Positions 9,661-24,834 are shown, counted from the first letter of the stretch. The stretch is 64,000 nt of DNA from Symbiodinium natans (GCA_905221605.1 CAJNDS010002412.1:217886-281885), one strand, 5' to 3'. The notes: generated by a model not told the origin, from the letters alone. A program made the numbers and translations.

Positions 9661-12600
9661 CTTGCTGAAGGCTATAGGGCTTAGGGTTCCCAAACCCTAT
9701 TAGGGTTCCCAAGCCCCTAAACACTCAACCCTAAAAACCTCCAGGATAGATATGAGGATGGGCGCTCTGTGAGCACTTCAACACCTCTACGTGTCAACTC
9801 TGCATTCGCCTGTTGCAAAGGGTCGAACCCGGGGCCTATATATGGCAAATTCGGGTCCTTCTTTTTCCTACCTTTAAAAATTCGGGCCCGCAGTATAAGC
9901 GTGATCCAAAAAGGGGACCCTCATTTAGAGAACCCACCATATAGCCCCTTGTATTTTCAGCCCTGCAAGCAATATGGGTAGTTCTGCAGGAGCCCCACGA
10001 GCCCCAAAACCCCACCTTTTTGAGTACAGACTTTGAAAAAGGAAAAAAAACAAACAAATCCGATGAACGCGCTGGCCTCGAGTTCCCAAGTATTTGAGGG
10101 TTTTGGGTTTTGGGTTGAGGGTCCAAAACTTGTATTCAAACTGCCCCCGGAATGTCCATTCGAATCATGAGGCCACTAGATGTGCAGCTCTGGAAATTGT
10201 GGTTCCTATTCGGGTACCTCCATGAACAACTATAAGAATAATTCCTAAAAACTATCATGACAACTGCCTGGGCCTAGATGGCCAGCAGTTGCATTCTACG
10301 CTGCGCCCAGGCGCAGCATCGTCGCCAGTTTCCAGGCGGAGGCGAGGCTGTGCCTGAGCAGTCTGGTTTAGGGTTTAGGTTTTAGGGTTTTTATAGGGTT
10401 TAGGGTTTAGGGTTTAGGGTCTGGCGCAGGGCAGAACCTGCAGCAATGCTCTTCACATGTCGCTGTGTGGAATCGACTAGCACAGCACAGAGGCACCCTT
10501 TGGCTGGTTTAGTTGAGAAACCCTAAACCCTAAACCCTAAACCCTAAACCCTAAACCCTAAACCCTATCACACTTCAAATCTCTAGAGCCAAACTATCCG
10601 AAGCTCGCGCTGTCCGGCGCTGAACCTCCGGCCAAGGTGCGGATGCGTGGCTCCCAGATGCTTCTGCCGATCCTTTGGGCACGACATGAGCTGTTATAGG
10701 GTTTAGGGTTTAGGGTTTAGGGTGTAGGGTTTAGGGTTGAAGGCGAAAAGCCCTAAACCCTACACCAAGTCCGGAAGAAAAAGAAAAGAAAAAAGACGCG
10801 CCTGCGCCGCGCGGCGCTGCATCATCTCAGCCTCGCCAGTTCTGCCCTGATCCTGGGCTGTGGGGCTGCAGGATTGAGGGGGGTGGGAAGGGGAGCAACT
10901 GTGGGATGTTTAGGGTTTAGGATTTAGGGTTTAGGGATTGGGGTTTAGGGTTTAGGGTTTAGGATTTAGGGTTTAGGGTTTGGGGTTTAGGGTTAGGGAG
11001 AGTAATTTGGGATGAAGGGCTGAGGGCTCTTGATAGCAGGCCTGGACTTCAAGAGTGGCTACCGATTCCCTCAACGCTCAAAACTCATGCCCATTCTTCC
11101 CTGTATAGCCCCCAACCCCCATGCCCCCTAAACCCTAAACCCTAAACCCTAAACCCTAAACCCTAAACCCTAAACCCTAAACCCTAAACCCTAAACCCTA
11201 AACCCTGAACCTCAAACCTTAAACCCTAAACCCTGTAATTTCTAAAAAACCTCACAACCCGCAAGCGCTAAAGCCCTAAACCCCTAACCTCCGCCCTTCC
11301 CTCGCCCGCCTTCAACAGTGCCGCCAGCTCTTGCACAGTACTCAGCGTGTCGATGTGCACGGGTCCGAGCTGCTTTTCCCGACCTAGTGTCCGGCTCAGG
11401 ACTTTGGGAGGGGGGGGGGAGGTTTAGAGGGTTTCGGGGCTCAGGGGGGTTTGGTTCAGGGCTTAAAGTGTAGGGCGTTTGGAGGGTTGAGGGTTTTAAA
11501 TTCCACGTGACAAGGTACAGTAGGACACCTCCATCCACCTCCAGACAAGCCTGCTACGCAGCACCTGCCAAATCCACCAACACTCTAGCCCGCCATGCCA
11601 GACGAAACGACACCCTGAACCCGAAAGCCCAAATTGTTCTGAGGGCCTGGAAATGCTGGATCTGAGATTTGCGTCGGTTTGGCGGGGGGGGGGGGGGGGC
11701 TGAACAAGAAAGTCTCGTTCGCCCGAACGCAGAAGGGCTGCACAATATCGTGAAGCCATCGCTCCAAGAAGCACTTCTGAAGACCACTTCCCAAGCCAAC
11801 TTCCCCAATGCACCCATGGGTGCTAAAGGCCCTGAACCCTAAACCCTAAACCCTTAACCCTAAACCCTTAACCCTAAACCCTTAACCCTAAACCCTTAAC
11901 CCCCACACCTGAAAACCTCGAGTGGCTCAAGTGCATACCAGAGCAAGTGGAGGCGCTGGGCCCCTAGCCACTTGTGTATTGAAAGTTACTTCGGGTTCTA
12001 GGGTGAAGAAGGGGGGATGAGGTCTTCGTGTCCTGAACCCGCAGCCCTAAACCCTAGCCCTAAACCCTAAACCCCTAAACCGCTTGGGCCCCCCCCCCCC
12101 CCCTAAAACCCCGTACACAAACCTCTCCACCGCTCTTGCGGGCCAAAGCGTCCGCGAAGGGCTCTCTTCAAGAACTTCTCGGACTCCGCCAGCCGCCCCA
12201 GAGCATGGAGGAGACAGCCCAGGTAGTGCACCTGGGAGTCAAGGGACTAAAGGAGGGATCTCTATAAGGGACCTTAGGGTTTAGGGTTTAGGGTTTAGGG
12301 TTTAGGGTTTAGGGTTTAGGGCCTGGGAGGCTGTCCGGAGTAAGGTTGACAGGTTTATCTCCTGAGCCTTCTAGTTTGAAACACAAAAAAACACCGGCCT
12401 AAACCCTAAACCCTAAACCCTCAACCCTCAACCCTAGACCCTAAACCCTAAACCCCAAACCCTAAACCCTGAACCCTAAGCAGCTGCCGGACGGAGTATT
12501 GACAAAAGGAGTGCCCATCAGTCTGGCAACGGACATCAGCGTCGAGGCATGAGAGTAGTCGAGCTGCTCCTTGACGAGTTTGGGATGAATGTTTGAGGGC

Positions 12601-14637
12601 TCTTAGACCCTAAACGCTATACCCTAAACCCTAAATCTTAAACCCTAAATCCTAAACCCTAAACCCTGCATGTCAGCAACATACTTTCAAACCCATAGTT
12701 AGACATCCTAAATACGTACGGGGCCTTTTTCCCCACTGTCAAACGAAATTTGGGACGTCCTTCTCTTCCAGCAGGCGAGGGGGTAAAGGGCTTATAGGAC
12801 TTCTGGCTTATGAGCTTTCCATAGGGATATAGGAGTCATAGGGCCCAGTGGTAGTTCTTGCTTGTTCTTGGGTGCCTCACCTTGGGTGCAATGGATAAAG
12901 CCCAGCAACCACAACCCCAAACCCTAAACCCTAAACCCTAAACCCTGAACCCTAAACCCTAAACCCTAAACCCTAAACCCTAAACCAAAAAAGTGTAGTA
13001 GCAGGGTGCCGCAGGAATTCCCGATTCTAGGGTTCAGGACTTCGGGACAAGGGTCGCGTTTAGGGGTCTGGGGTGTGGGTTCAGGGTTTCGGGTTGCGAG
13101 TTTCGGGTTTCGGGTGGGGTGTAATAGGGTTTACGGTTTAGGGGTTAGGGGTTCAGGCTTAGGTCTAGGGATCGCGCAACCTTAAACCCTAACCCCTTTT
13201 AGGGCCGGAGAACTCTGGCGACTTTTGAGGGAGACATAAAGAGAACAAATTAGGAAACACATGAAATAACAAATACATCCATCATGTGCAAAACTCTCAA
13301 ACTCACGCGAAGATCTTTAAAAACACACACCACGCACACACTCTCTTCTCCCACCCACCCCCCCCCCCCCCCCCCCCCAAAAGAAAGGATTACAAAGCAA
13401 ACTGTAGAAGCTGTCACTACTGTGAGAGGGCGTTGCGGGGCTCTTTCCCTAAGGGTCCATGTACCTAAATATGGAATACTTGGGCCTTAACGTACTTCCT
13501 ATATCAGGACTTTTGGGTCTAAGTATATAATAATAAGGTACATGGACCCTTAGGGTTTAGTCTTCCCCAAAATCAACAGGAGCTGCGCTCCTCGATGCCC
13601 TGTAGGGCACGGCGCTGCAACTTTTCGGCCTGGCTATTGGGGGAGGACACTTGCCGTTTTTCGGGCTGCTTTACCCTAGGGCTCCAAGTATACAAATAAT
13701 ACCTACATTGGGGTCTAAAGTCTGTAAATAATACCTACTTTGGGCCATTTGGAGCCTTAGGGTTAGGGTTTGGGGATTAGGGTCTTAGTGTTCAGGGTGT
13801 ATAGCGCCGTAGAACTCAGTAACCCTAAACTCTAATCCGAGGATCTGACTAGTAGAACCTCTGAAAACTACTTTTTGGCCCAAACCTCCGGGAAGACTAC
13901 TTTCCATTGCGGGAGCCAAAACCCCAAAAATGTACAAGACCACAAACCAGCAAGGAAGAATCCCCAACACGGACCCGCAGGCAAACTCTTGCCCCTTTTC
14001 CATCCCAGATTTGATAAGAATCCCAAGCGCCCTGAACCTGTTAAACCCCAAACCAAAAATGTCACCCGATCCTCACACGTCGGAGGCCGACCGCCGGTGC
14101 TCCTCGCGTGTTTTCGTAGGGGCTTTGCCGCTGGCCGCAAACACTCGATCTTACGCCAGCACCCTAAACCCTAAACCCTAAACCCTAAACCCTAAACCCT
14201 AAACCCTAAACCCTAAACCCTAAACCCTAAACCCTAAACCCTGCGCACGGCCGCGATGCGCACCAGGAGCTCCTGTTCCCTGCGGCGCGCCCGCTCCGCC
14301 TGCTCCGGGCGCCATCGCCGCTCGGCACGCGCGGCTTTGGGAGCCTTGAAGCCCCTGAAGAGGCCTGTCTGCTCACAGCCGCCGCCTAAACCCTAAACCC
14401 TAAACCCTAAACCCTAAACCCTAAACCCTAAACCCTAAACCCTGAACCCTAAACCCTAAACCCTGGACCTGGTATAGGTCGGCAGGGAGCACGAGCAATT
14501 CGGCGCAGAGTGATGCCAGGCAGCATTGTGGAGGAAGGGCTGGCACGAAGTGCTGCTACTGCCGAATGGCAGAGGCAGACCTAAGGGGGGCTACTTAGGT
14601 ATATAGGGACTATGAGAAGGCGCATATGTATACATGT

Positions 14638-14676
<39 letters not shown>

Positions 14677-17600
14677 CGTACATTTATATACAAATATAGA
14701 TTTTATATCTATATATAGGGGGGGGGGGGTATGTAGGGCCAATGTAGGGGAAGAAGATTGAGGGTCCCTGAAACCTTGAATCCTAAGCCCTAAGCCCTAA
14801 GCCCTAAGCCCTAAGCCCTAAGCCCTGAGCCCTGAGCCCTGAGCCCTGAGCCCTAAGCCCTATAAACCCTTTAGGTCCACTGGCACCTCTGGCAACCGGC
14901 CCTGTAGTTGGATGACGTAGCCGAGGTGGCCTGGATGTTGGATTGCAAGACGCAGCGCTCAAGAAGGCTTTCGTTTGGAGGGGTGCAGGGGTTTAGGGTT
15001 TAGGGTTTAGGGTTTAGGATTTAGGGTTTAGGGTTTAGGTTGAGAGTGTACTATTTCTAGGATAGAGGTGTCGAGTGTGCCATTCCTCCCCCCTCACGTC
15101 AAAAGCTTCGGTGTTCCTAGTCGAGGCTGAAGTATCGTACTGCGAACACAAAACTCCGACGGCAGCATAGAAAAACCGACCGCCAAAAAGCAAAACCTGA
15201 TTTTGCACCCCTCCACCTCCCCCAACGACAGGGCTAAATCCCTAAACCCTGAATCTCGAAACCCAGCAAAAGCCCTAACCCTAAAGCCCTAAACCCGAAA
15301 CCCTAAACCCTAGCCCTAAACCCTAAACCCTATAAACCCTAAACCCTAAACCCCGAAGCCCTGAACCCAGATTGGTCTCAGTGGCTGCTTGAGATGAGCG
15401 TATCCAGGTGGGAAGGGCCCAGGACCTTCCTTGCAGCACAAAGGGTTTGGGGTTTGGAGTTTAGGGTTTCGGGTTTGGGGTTTAGGGTTTGGGGTTTAGG
15501 GTTTAGGGTTTGGGGTTTAGGGTTTGGGGTTTAGGGTTTTTTGGGGTTTACAGGGTTGAGGGCTGGAGATTGAGACCCCTGCGCCCTCAAACCCCAAACA
15601 AGAAGACCCAAAGAAAACAAACCCTAAACCCGAAACCCTAAAACTGTAAACCCTAAGCCATAAACCCTAAACCCGGTTCTTTTTGTTTTTCTGGGGGGGG
15701 GGGGGGGGGCCGGGTCTTGGAGCTTTAGGGAATGGAATTGTTCGCGTTGCTTGGGCTCTTGGGGTTTACAAGGTCTTTCCTGGCTTTGCAGGGCGTACAG
15801 GGCTTTAAAGCTGTTGTAGGGTTTAGAGGGTTTTAGGGTTTAGGGTTTAGGGGTTTATGGTTTCTGGGCCTCTCGGGTTTTGTTTACACAGCTTACAGGG
15901 TTTACCGGGTTTGGAGGGTTGACATGGTTTGGGTTTAGAGTCTGGGGTTGGGTTTAGAAATTACCTCTATCCCCAGTAATAATTAGTCCCTAAACCCTAA
16001 ACCCTAAACCCTAAACCCCATGTAAGATACCCTACGAAACCCCTATACAAACACTCTAGGTGCCCAAAGACCCACTTTAGCACCAAGGGCACGGGGTCAG
16101 GTGCGCTTGAATTGAATGCTTTTCGGGGAGACATTCTGCACCTCACTGGTCTAGGGTTCAGGTACCCCATATACAAGATCAAACACCATGCTATGCTGAA
16201 CATCGGCATAGAGGATTTGACCCTAAACCCTAAACCCTAAACCCTAAACCCTAAACCCTAAACCCTAAACCCTAATTTCCTGAGTCCCGAGACCCTCAAC
16301 CAGCTGGACCCCGAAAAACCCCCCTTGTTTTTTCTGCAGTCGCCCAGGAGTAGACAAGGTACCCAGTAAAGAAAAGGTAGGAGATCCTACAATACCCCCT
16401 CTACTACCGTCACAACCCCTCACTACCCTCCTTCTCAAAATCAACGGGCTCCTTCAAAAAGCCTCAGTTGTTTTAGGGTTTAGGGTTTAGGTTTCAGGGT
16501 TTAGGGCGCTACTTCTGCTTAGGGTGTAGTTCTGGTGCTGATTGTCCAGGAGCCCATAGTTGAGACGGGATTAGGGTCTATGGTGCTTCGGATTTAGGAA
16601 GACCCGAAACCCAAACCCTGAAACCCTAAACCCGAAACCCTTAACTCAAAACACAACTCCAACTGGCCAGGTGACTCTCGCCCTCTGAGCGCTTGCCTCT
16701 GCTTGTCGAGGATTGGGTTTGAGACCCTAAACCCTAAACCCTGGCCCTAAACCCTAAACCCTAAACCGTTAAGGGTTTAGCGTTCAGGGTGCTTAGGATG
16801 ATGTTCTATACTGGGGCCCCCTAAACTCCAGACCTTGGACCTGAGAGCAATCCGAAAACAATGAACACGAACGAACACTCCGAACTCCTCCACCGAAATA
16901 GACCACGAAAGGCCTATAGCCTTAGGCTCACCTATGACTGTTTTTTGCGCCCCCCCCCTAAACCCTAAACCCTAAACCCTAAACCCTAAACCCTAACCCC
17001 TAAACCCTAAACCCTAAATCCATCTCTTTGAGATTCCCTTTAAGGGCCTCTAGGGCTTAGGACTCTTCAGCCCCAAGCAGCCGATGTAGCACTTCGGCTT
17101 CCATCACGTTCTCTTGGTTCTGGCGGCGTTTTTGCGGCTCACGAGACTTCGGGTTGAGGGTGTTTAGGGTTTGGGGTTTGGGGTTTGGGGTTTGGGGCTT
17201 GGGGCTTAGGGGTTAGGGGTTAGGGGTTAGGGGTTAGGGGTTTGGGGTTAGGGGTTTGGGGTTTGGGGTTTGGGGTCTGGGGTTTGGGGTTGGGGCTTAG
17301 GCTTCGGGCGGAATTGAGAGGCTCCAAGGCTGTGAGGGGTCTCGTTCTTCAGGCTCCTTCAGGTTCCGTCTTTTGCGTTGGGCTATTTTGGGAAATACCG
17401 CTCGGGGTTTAGGGTTTAGGGTTTAGTTTCGGGTTTAGGGCGTCTCACATCCGGGGGCACCCCTAAAAAGTATATTCTTCGCATTCTTGGGGCAGATCTA
17501 GGGTGGCTCTTCATGGTTCCTATCAGGAGCTTCGGGAAGCTAGAGGTCTAGGGTTTCGGGCTTACGTGGAGGTTCAGGGTACTTATAACCCCAAGTATAG

Positions 17601-20600
17601 GGTTTAGGGTTTAGGGTTTAGGGTTTAGGGTATAGGGTTTAGGGTATAGGGTTTAGGGTTTAGGGTTTAGGGTTTAGGGCTACTTGGAGGTTCAGGGCAC
17701 TTATTACCCCAATTATAACTGTACTTGCAAGCCCCCTTTAAGTCCCCTAAGCAGGTTAGAAGTAGACTCATTTTTCCTAGTGCAAGGCAACTGTCAGTTT
17801 GCCCATCAACCTTGGCAGTTTCAGGCCGATGCTACTTATCGAGGCTGCGCAAGAAAACGCTGCCAACTATTCCTATCTTGAGCTACAGGGTTCACTCGCC
17901 GAAAAATCAATGTGTTAGAAGTAGACTTATAGTTGTGGTTATAAGTACCCATGAACCTCCAAGTAGGGTTTAGGATTCAGGGTTTCTAGAGTCTCCAGGG
18001 CTAGCGGCAAGTGGTCCATTTGCTGTGCTCGCTGTTCGCCTTGAATCATAGGATGTCTGCAATCGGAGCTGCTCGCGTTCCTTGCTTACCTTACCGTGCC
18101 GTTTTTGTCGCGTGGGTTGCTGGAGGGTGCATGCCGTGAGATCCTACACTACCTACCCCCAAGGGTTTAGGGTTTAGGGTTTAGGGTCTGAATTCAAACT
18201 AAACCCCACAAGGCTCAGACAGCCCAAAGATCACGGGGGAAGGTGATGGAGAGGACCTGCGGGAGTCAGACTCATGCTCTGCCCTAAGGACTCCACACCG
18301 CCCTAGACCCGAAACCCTAAACCCTAAACCCTAAACTTACCTGAGCCCGGTCCTGGAGCAGTAGCGCGAGGTGCGACACCAAGGACAAGCAAGAGGGGTG
18401 CGCAGCTCCTGCGGAGCCAACCCCTAAACCGTAAACCGCAAACCCTAAACCCTAAACCCTAAACCCTACACCCTAAACCCTAAACCCTAAACCCTAAACC
18501 CTAAACCTGTGTGAGAAGGCACGACTGAAGGGATCCTGCGTACACGGAAGCCCAGGGTGCCTATGATCCCTGAACCTTCTGAGTCGCCGTTGATTGGGTT
18601 TAGGGTTTAGGGTTTAGGGTTTAGGGTTTAGGGTTTAGGGTTTAGGGTTTAGGGTTTAGGGTTTAGAGTTTAGGGTTTAGGGTTTAGGGTTTAGGGTTTA
18701 GGGTTTAGGGTTTAGGGTTTAGGGTTTACGGTTTAGGGCTTAGGGCTTAGTGCTTAGGGCTTAGCAAACCCAGCTCGCTTCGGCAAGAGCTTTCAAACAC
18801 TAAGGGCACTGGTGCCCACCCCTGTGGTACTCCGTAGATCTCGAAGTCCCCCCCCCCCCACAGCCCCCCACAGGCCCCCAAAAAAGCTGGAGCCCTCTAA
18901 ACCCTAAACCCTAAACCCTAAACCCTAAACCCTAAACCCTAAACCCTAATGTATCTCGAAATACCGCTGATAAGATGTTTTGATTGCATCCCCGAACCCT
19001 CAACTGTAAACCCCTGGTCTTTGAACTTCAAGCACGAAATTTCCACAAAGGTCCAGGCCTAGCTGTTCCTCGCAACGGCGGATGGCGCTGCGCGAGAACT
19101 CCTCGGGGGATGCCCTTTCCGGGGCTCTCTACTGCACAATGCAGCCTACAGTCCATGATTTTCATCAACCACCAGGGGGGCTTAGGACGTTCAGGTTGCC
19201 TTTTTCGGCTTAGATGCGCCTTTCTTTTTGTCGGTGACCTCGGGGCTTCCTGGGTAGCCGTCAGCCCCAAGCCGGAAAGCCCTCCACCCCAAAGCGCCAA
19301 ACTCCTCAGGCGAAATCGCGAGGTCCCAAGACCAGCCCTCAACCCTCAACCCTCAACAACCCTCAACCCTAAACCCTCAACCCTAAACCCTAAACCCCAA
19401 ACCCTAAACCCTAAACCAGCCCCCCGGGGGGGGATGAAGGTGTTAGGCTTCGTTGTTAGGGCCTCCGTTGGAGGAATGACCCGTCGTTAGGCACCGAAGA
19501 GGGTCTGCAGCCCTGCCAAGGATGGGGCTGTGGGGGTTTAGGGCGAGATATCCCTAAACCCTAAAACCCTAAAACCCTAAAACCCTAAAACCCTAAAACC
19601 CTAAAACCCTAAACCCTAAACCCTAAACCCTAAACCCCCTAAAGTGCTGGAGGCTTCCCACACCCACCACTCCTCGGCTCGCTCCAGCTTTCCTAGGGCC
19701 TGAAGCTTCGTGGCCAAGGTGGTGGTGATACCTGATCTATTTCGGGTTTCGGGTTTCGGGTTTAGGGTTTAGGGTTTCGAAACAGGGTTTAGGGTTTAGG
19801 GCTGAAATTTTAGAGCTTAGGGCCGGGTGCTCGTTTCAGGGGGGTGTTGTATGTGAGGGGTGCCTATAACCGTGTCATCTTCATAAGGAGTTCTGAGACT
19901 CTACAGCTGTCCATGTGGGGAGCTGATGGACTCAGAGCTTGATCCCTGTGGCTTTGGTTTCCTGAATGGAAAGGCATTGGTTTTGTACCATATGCCTCGA
20001 CTTAGGACAAGGAGCCTATAAATCCAGCCGACAAGAATGGCATTAAGAGTCCTCGATCCCATAAGGCAGACAACACAAGTACGACTTTTGCGGAATCCAA
20101 GAAACAGCAGGGGCGTCAAAAGGTCAAGCCAGCAGGGGCAACAGGCCACGTCGATAAGGCAAAGGGGGGGTGTAAGGGCCCCATATATTCTCCAAATAAG
20201 GGCTTGTATAATCCCAAATAAGCCTTATGGAGCACCAACAAGGGAATATGGGGCCCTTACAACCCCTGCCCTTCCACCCCCTTGGTTCCCTATGATGTGA
20301 TGATGCCAGTGTCATAGCAACAACCAAGCCAGACCTTAATAAGGAGTCCACAACCCCAAAGCTCTCAATCCCTAACCCTAAAGAACCCGAATACCCTAAA
20401 CCCTGAAACCTACAGGACACGAATAACCCCAAAAAAACATTAAAGCACGCTAGAAAGCAAAACCAGCATGAAGCTCGGAGACCCAGAAACACCAACATCG
20501 TTTTGTCAAGGGACAAAGGAGGGACCCTTACAAGGGACCTTAGGGGTAATGCAGGGGCTGTAGGCACTACATAAGGTATATGAGAACCCTAAACCCGAAA

Positions 20601-23600
20601 TCCAAAACCGTAAGCCCTAAACCCTAAACCCTGCACCCTGACCCTGAAACCGAAATCCTAAACCCTAAACCCGAAACCCGAAACCCGAAACCCTAAAGCC
20701 CTCAGTGTCTGGTCTCGGCCCGAGCAGCTCAGAGCCTTCGCAAGCTTGCCGATGCTCCGCAGGAAGGTGCTCAGGTCCTGCTGCTGGCGCTTTGAGGTAG
20801 AAGTGCCCTAAGAACATGAAGCGTATGTAGGGTTTAGGGTTTAGGGTTTAGGGTTTAGGGTTTAGGGTTTAGGGTTTAGGGTTTAGGGTTTAGGGTTTAG
20901 GGTTTAGGGTTTAGGGTTTGGGGTTTAGGGTTTAGTGTTTAGTGTTTAGGGTTATAGTTATAGGGTTTGAAGAGTTGCCTGTCTCCTCTGCAGGTGTGGG
21001 CCCCCGCAGATGTGGAGGCCAGCTAGGGCTGCTACAGTGGAGGAACATAGTAGACCTCTACTGACACAAAGTGACCATCATTATATATCAAAGAACGAGT
21101 GTGTGTACATATATGTATACATATATACACAGCTTAACTAAAGAATTAGCGATTTCATTAGTTAACTGAGTAACTAATTATTGCAGTGAGAAGCTAGTTC
21201 ACTTCATTTCAGTGAGGTTCGGGTTGGGTTGAGGCGGGCTTTCGGGAGCTTGCCCCACAAGACAACAACCTCCAACACAAGCACTACATGAGCGATGCAA
21301 CCCCGAAGGCTTCAATTGGCTGGTTTTTCAGTAGGGAATGAGGAAATGAGCTACCCTAAATCCCCCTATATAATACCCTTTTAAGGGATTCTATAGGGTA
21401 CCTCATTCCCCCCATTCCCTACTAAGAAGCAGGGCGTCACAAAACCCTAAACCCTAAACCCTAAACCCTACAGCCTAAACCCCAAACCCTAAACCCTAAA
21501 CCCGAAACCCTAAACCTCCCTGTGGCGGTCCAGGGCTGCGTTCAGCGTTGCCGGATGGGAGGCACCAAACTGGTCTTCTCCAGCCTCACGCCCCCCCAAG
21601 GTCTTCTAGGGCTTGGTAGCCTGGTAGCCCGGGACCCATATTGCAATAAGGGATTGAAGGTACAGGGTTTAGGGTTTACGATTTAGGGTTGTAGTGTTCA
21701 AGGTCTACGGAGGACAGCCCCCCCAAAAAAGCAACCTGAAACCCCCAGCCCCAAGCCCAAAACCTCCTGAAGTTTCTACAAACCCGAAACCCTAAACCCT
21801 AAACCCTAAACCCTAAGCCCTCAAATCAAACCACCAACCGACTTGAAGCCCTCTGAGCCCTCGAAGCCTCTGCCTTGGGATGTTCCCCCGTATACTAACA
21901 GCCCTTGAATGGGAGGTTTTTTTCCCCACCCACCCCCCCCCCCCCCCCCCCCCCACCCCAATGTTAATCCCTGTTAAGGACTATTCGTATAGGGGGGGAA
22001 CATCCTAACCCTACACCCTAAACCCTAAACCCTAAACCCTAAACCCTAAACCCTAAACCCTAAACCCTAAACCCTAAACTTCAGATAGGGGGGAGCATCC
22101 TACAATCCGTATTAAGGACTGCTAGTAGAGGGGGGGGGGGGGCAACATGCGAACCTCTGCTCGAGGATGATCTTGGAAGTGTAGCCCCAAGTTCTTCCAA
22201 CACAGCGTGCTTAGGGTTTAGGGTTTAGGGTTTAGGGTTTAGGGTTTAGGGTTTAGGGTTTAGGGTTTAGGGTTTAGGGTTTAGGGTACGTGGGCGCTGC
22301 AACAAACAATCTTCAAGCAAGGGGTATTCTAGCTAGCTCTTTTCCGGGTTGAGGGAAACATTTTCACCTTTTTGTTTGGGAGGTCCTATGTCAGAAGGAA
22401 GGCTCTTACAAGCGGTACACCCAAAAGCACCCTGGGCACCCTAAAGCCCCTAAACCCTAAACCCTAAACCCAAAACCCAAAACCCAAAACCCCAAACCCT
22501 AACCCTAAACCCTAAACCCACCATCGGGAACCGACGCTTTTCAGCCTGCAGAGCCCGGCGGAAGTAGTCCTCCGACTCGGTCAAGCGGCCCTGCTCCTGC
22601 ATTAGGTCCCGGCTCGAGGCTTGCCTTTAGGGTTCGGACTTTCGGTTTGGCCCCTTTTATTGGGAAAATCTACCCTTTAAACCCTAAACCCTAAACCCTA
22701 AACCCGAAACCCTAAACCCTGTCAAGTAGTCTAGGGTCAGGTTCAAGGGATTTCCCGGAACCGGAATTCATGACGGAATGGATCTGCGAAGCCTGGAACT
22801 CATGACGACTCAGACCTTGGCTGCGCAGAGCAGCCCCCGTGAGTTTCAAAATTCAGAAGGCTTCTTCAGGGTGGGGCCCCCTAGTTATAAGTAGAGTTAT
22901 AAGGGCCCCTAAATTGGGTTATAAGGACCCTAAGTTAGGTTATAAGTCCCTTAACTACAGTTAGTATAGTAAGGGGGCCCCACCCTGCAGTGCTGCAATT
23001 CCGCGATGGGTCCATGTACCCATCCAGTAGGCACACTTCGACCTCAACGGGAGTATACAGCAAATACTATAAAGGGGGGGGGGGGGGGGGAGTTTAGGGT
23101 TTCGGGTTTAGGGTTTCGGGAAATACCTGAGGGGGGTCCAGAATTCTACATCATGTACCTGGACCTGTAACATCTCTACGTACTAAAGCTCCCCCGTTGT
23201 CAACAGGCAACAGCAGCTATCGTCCGAACAGCAAGTATCGTCCGAAGTCTGAAGCCTGACAGCGCCTCCCCTATATATGTACATATACAGAACAAGATAC
23301 TGATAATACTCATGGTGATTGCTAGCAAAAAAATGATGATGCTGATAACAAGAATAGCAATAACAACAATAATAATCATCATAGTAATCGAAAAGAATGC
23401 GCACAACTAAAGAACCATGACGAGAAAAATGTCATCATCACACCATCGTAACCATGACAGCAAATTCGACATCACAATCAGATGAGTGGTTTCGTCATCA
23501 AAACCAGAAGGAATAATTAAAGCTAATACCAAAGACAGCAAGTGGAGGGGTCATCCTCCTCATCATCATCATCATCATCACCATCAGCAGAATCAGCATA

Positions 23601-24797
23601 CCCCTAACCCTAAACCCTAAACCCTAAACCCTAAACCCTAAACCCTAAACCCTAAACCCTAAGCCTAAACCCTAAACCCTAAACTCTACACCCTCAGAAG
23701 GGCCAGGACAAGTCCTGGGCGATCCGCGCCAGGCGCGTCACGGTGCTGATGGTGTCCGGATGCATGCAGCCCAACTGGTCCTGTCAGGCTGCTTGGAGAT
23801 TCATTGAAACTTATATCCCCAATTAGGGTTTAGGGTTTAGGGTTTAGGTTTAGGGTTTAGGGTTTAGGGGTACTTATAACCACAATTATACATCCACTTG
23901 TAACCTACTTAGGGGACTTAGGGGGGCTGAAAAGTACAGTTTCAATTGGGGTTAGAAGTACCCTGAACCTCCAAGTGGTCCAGGGCCTTTTCATTCTGGA
24001 GGCAGGAATTCCTTGTATCTTAAGAAAACACTAAACCCTAAACCCTAAACCCTAAACGCTAAACCCTAAACCCCACAAACCCCATTTTCTGTTGCTCACT
24101 GGGGTTTAGAAGAGAACCGAAGCCAAGAACAGGGGAGGTGAGGGCTCACCGGGGTCCCATGGGGCCGAACCCACTTTGAGCTCCTGACAAAACTTCAGGG
24201 AAGCTTAGGGAGCCTTAGGGTTTAGGGTTTAGGGTTTAGGGTTCAGGGTTTAGGGTTCAGGGATTATATGCCCTCTTGAACCCCCTCCCTTAAGAAAGCC
24301 TGGCGCTGGTTCCTTGGGGCTTTTATGGCCTAACAAAGCGTAGGACTCGCTGATGTTGGGGTGTTAGGCCTTCTTTAAGGCCTTAGTTTTTTTATTTTTC
24401 TTTTAAGGGGGCTTTTGCATACTAGGGTTTTAGGATACCAGGGCTTTGGGGATCTTAGGCTACTGAGGGTTTTAGGGTTTGCTAAGCGGCTCAGAGGCTC
24501 TCTTCCCCCGTATTGTCTTGAAGGGTTCACCTGCTGCTAAGCCCTAAGCCCTCAGCCTTAAACCCTCAACCCTCAACCCTAAACCCTAAACCCTGAGCCC
24601 TAAGCCCTCAGCCTTAAACCCTCAGCCCTAAGCCCTACGTCAAGCGGAAGAGGGACTCCGAACCCTAGACCTCGAAATCGACACCAACCGAAAGTTCGCA
24701 ACCTTTCAAGCAATAGAGCAAACTCTAGACAGCCCACAAGCCCCCCCCTCTTCCCCTCAAAACAAAACGGAACGAAACAAAAACACCACACAACACA

Positions 24798-24834
<37 letters not shown>

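Noticed and set aside
19028-19342. 104-codon minus frame
   Set aside because: The TPR exon at 19059-19114 lies inside but in a different frame; the long frame is accidental.
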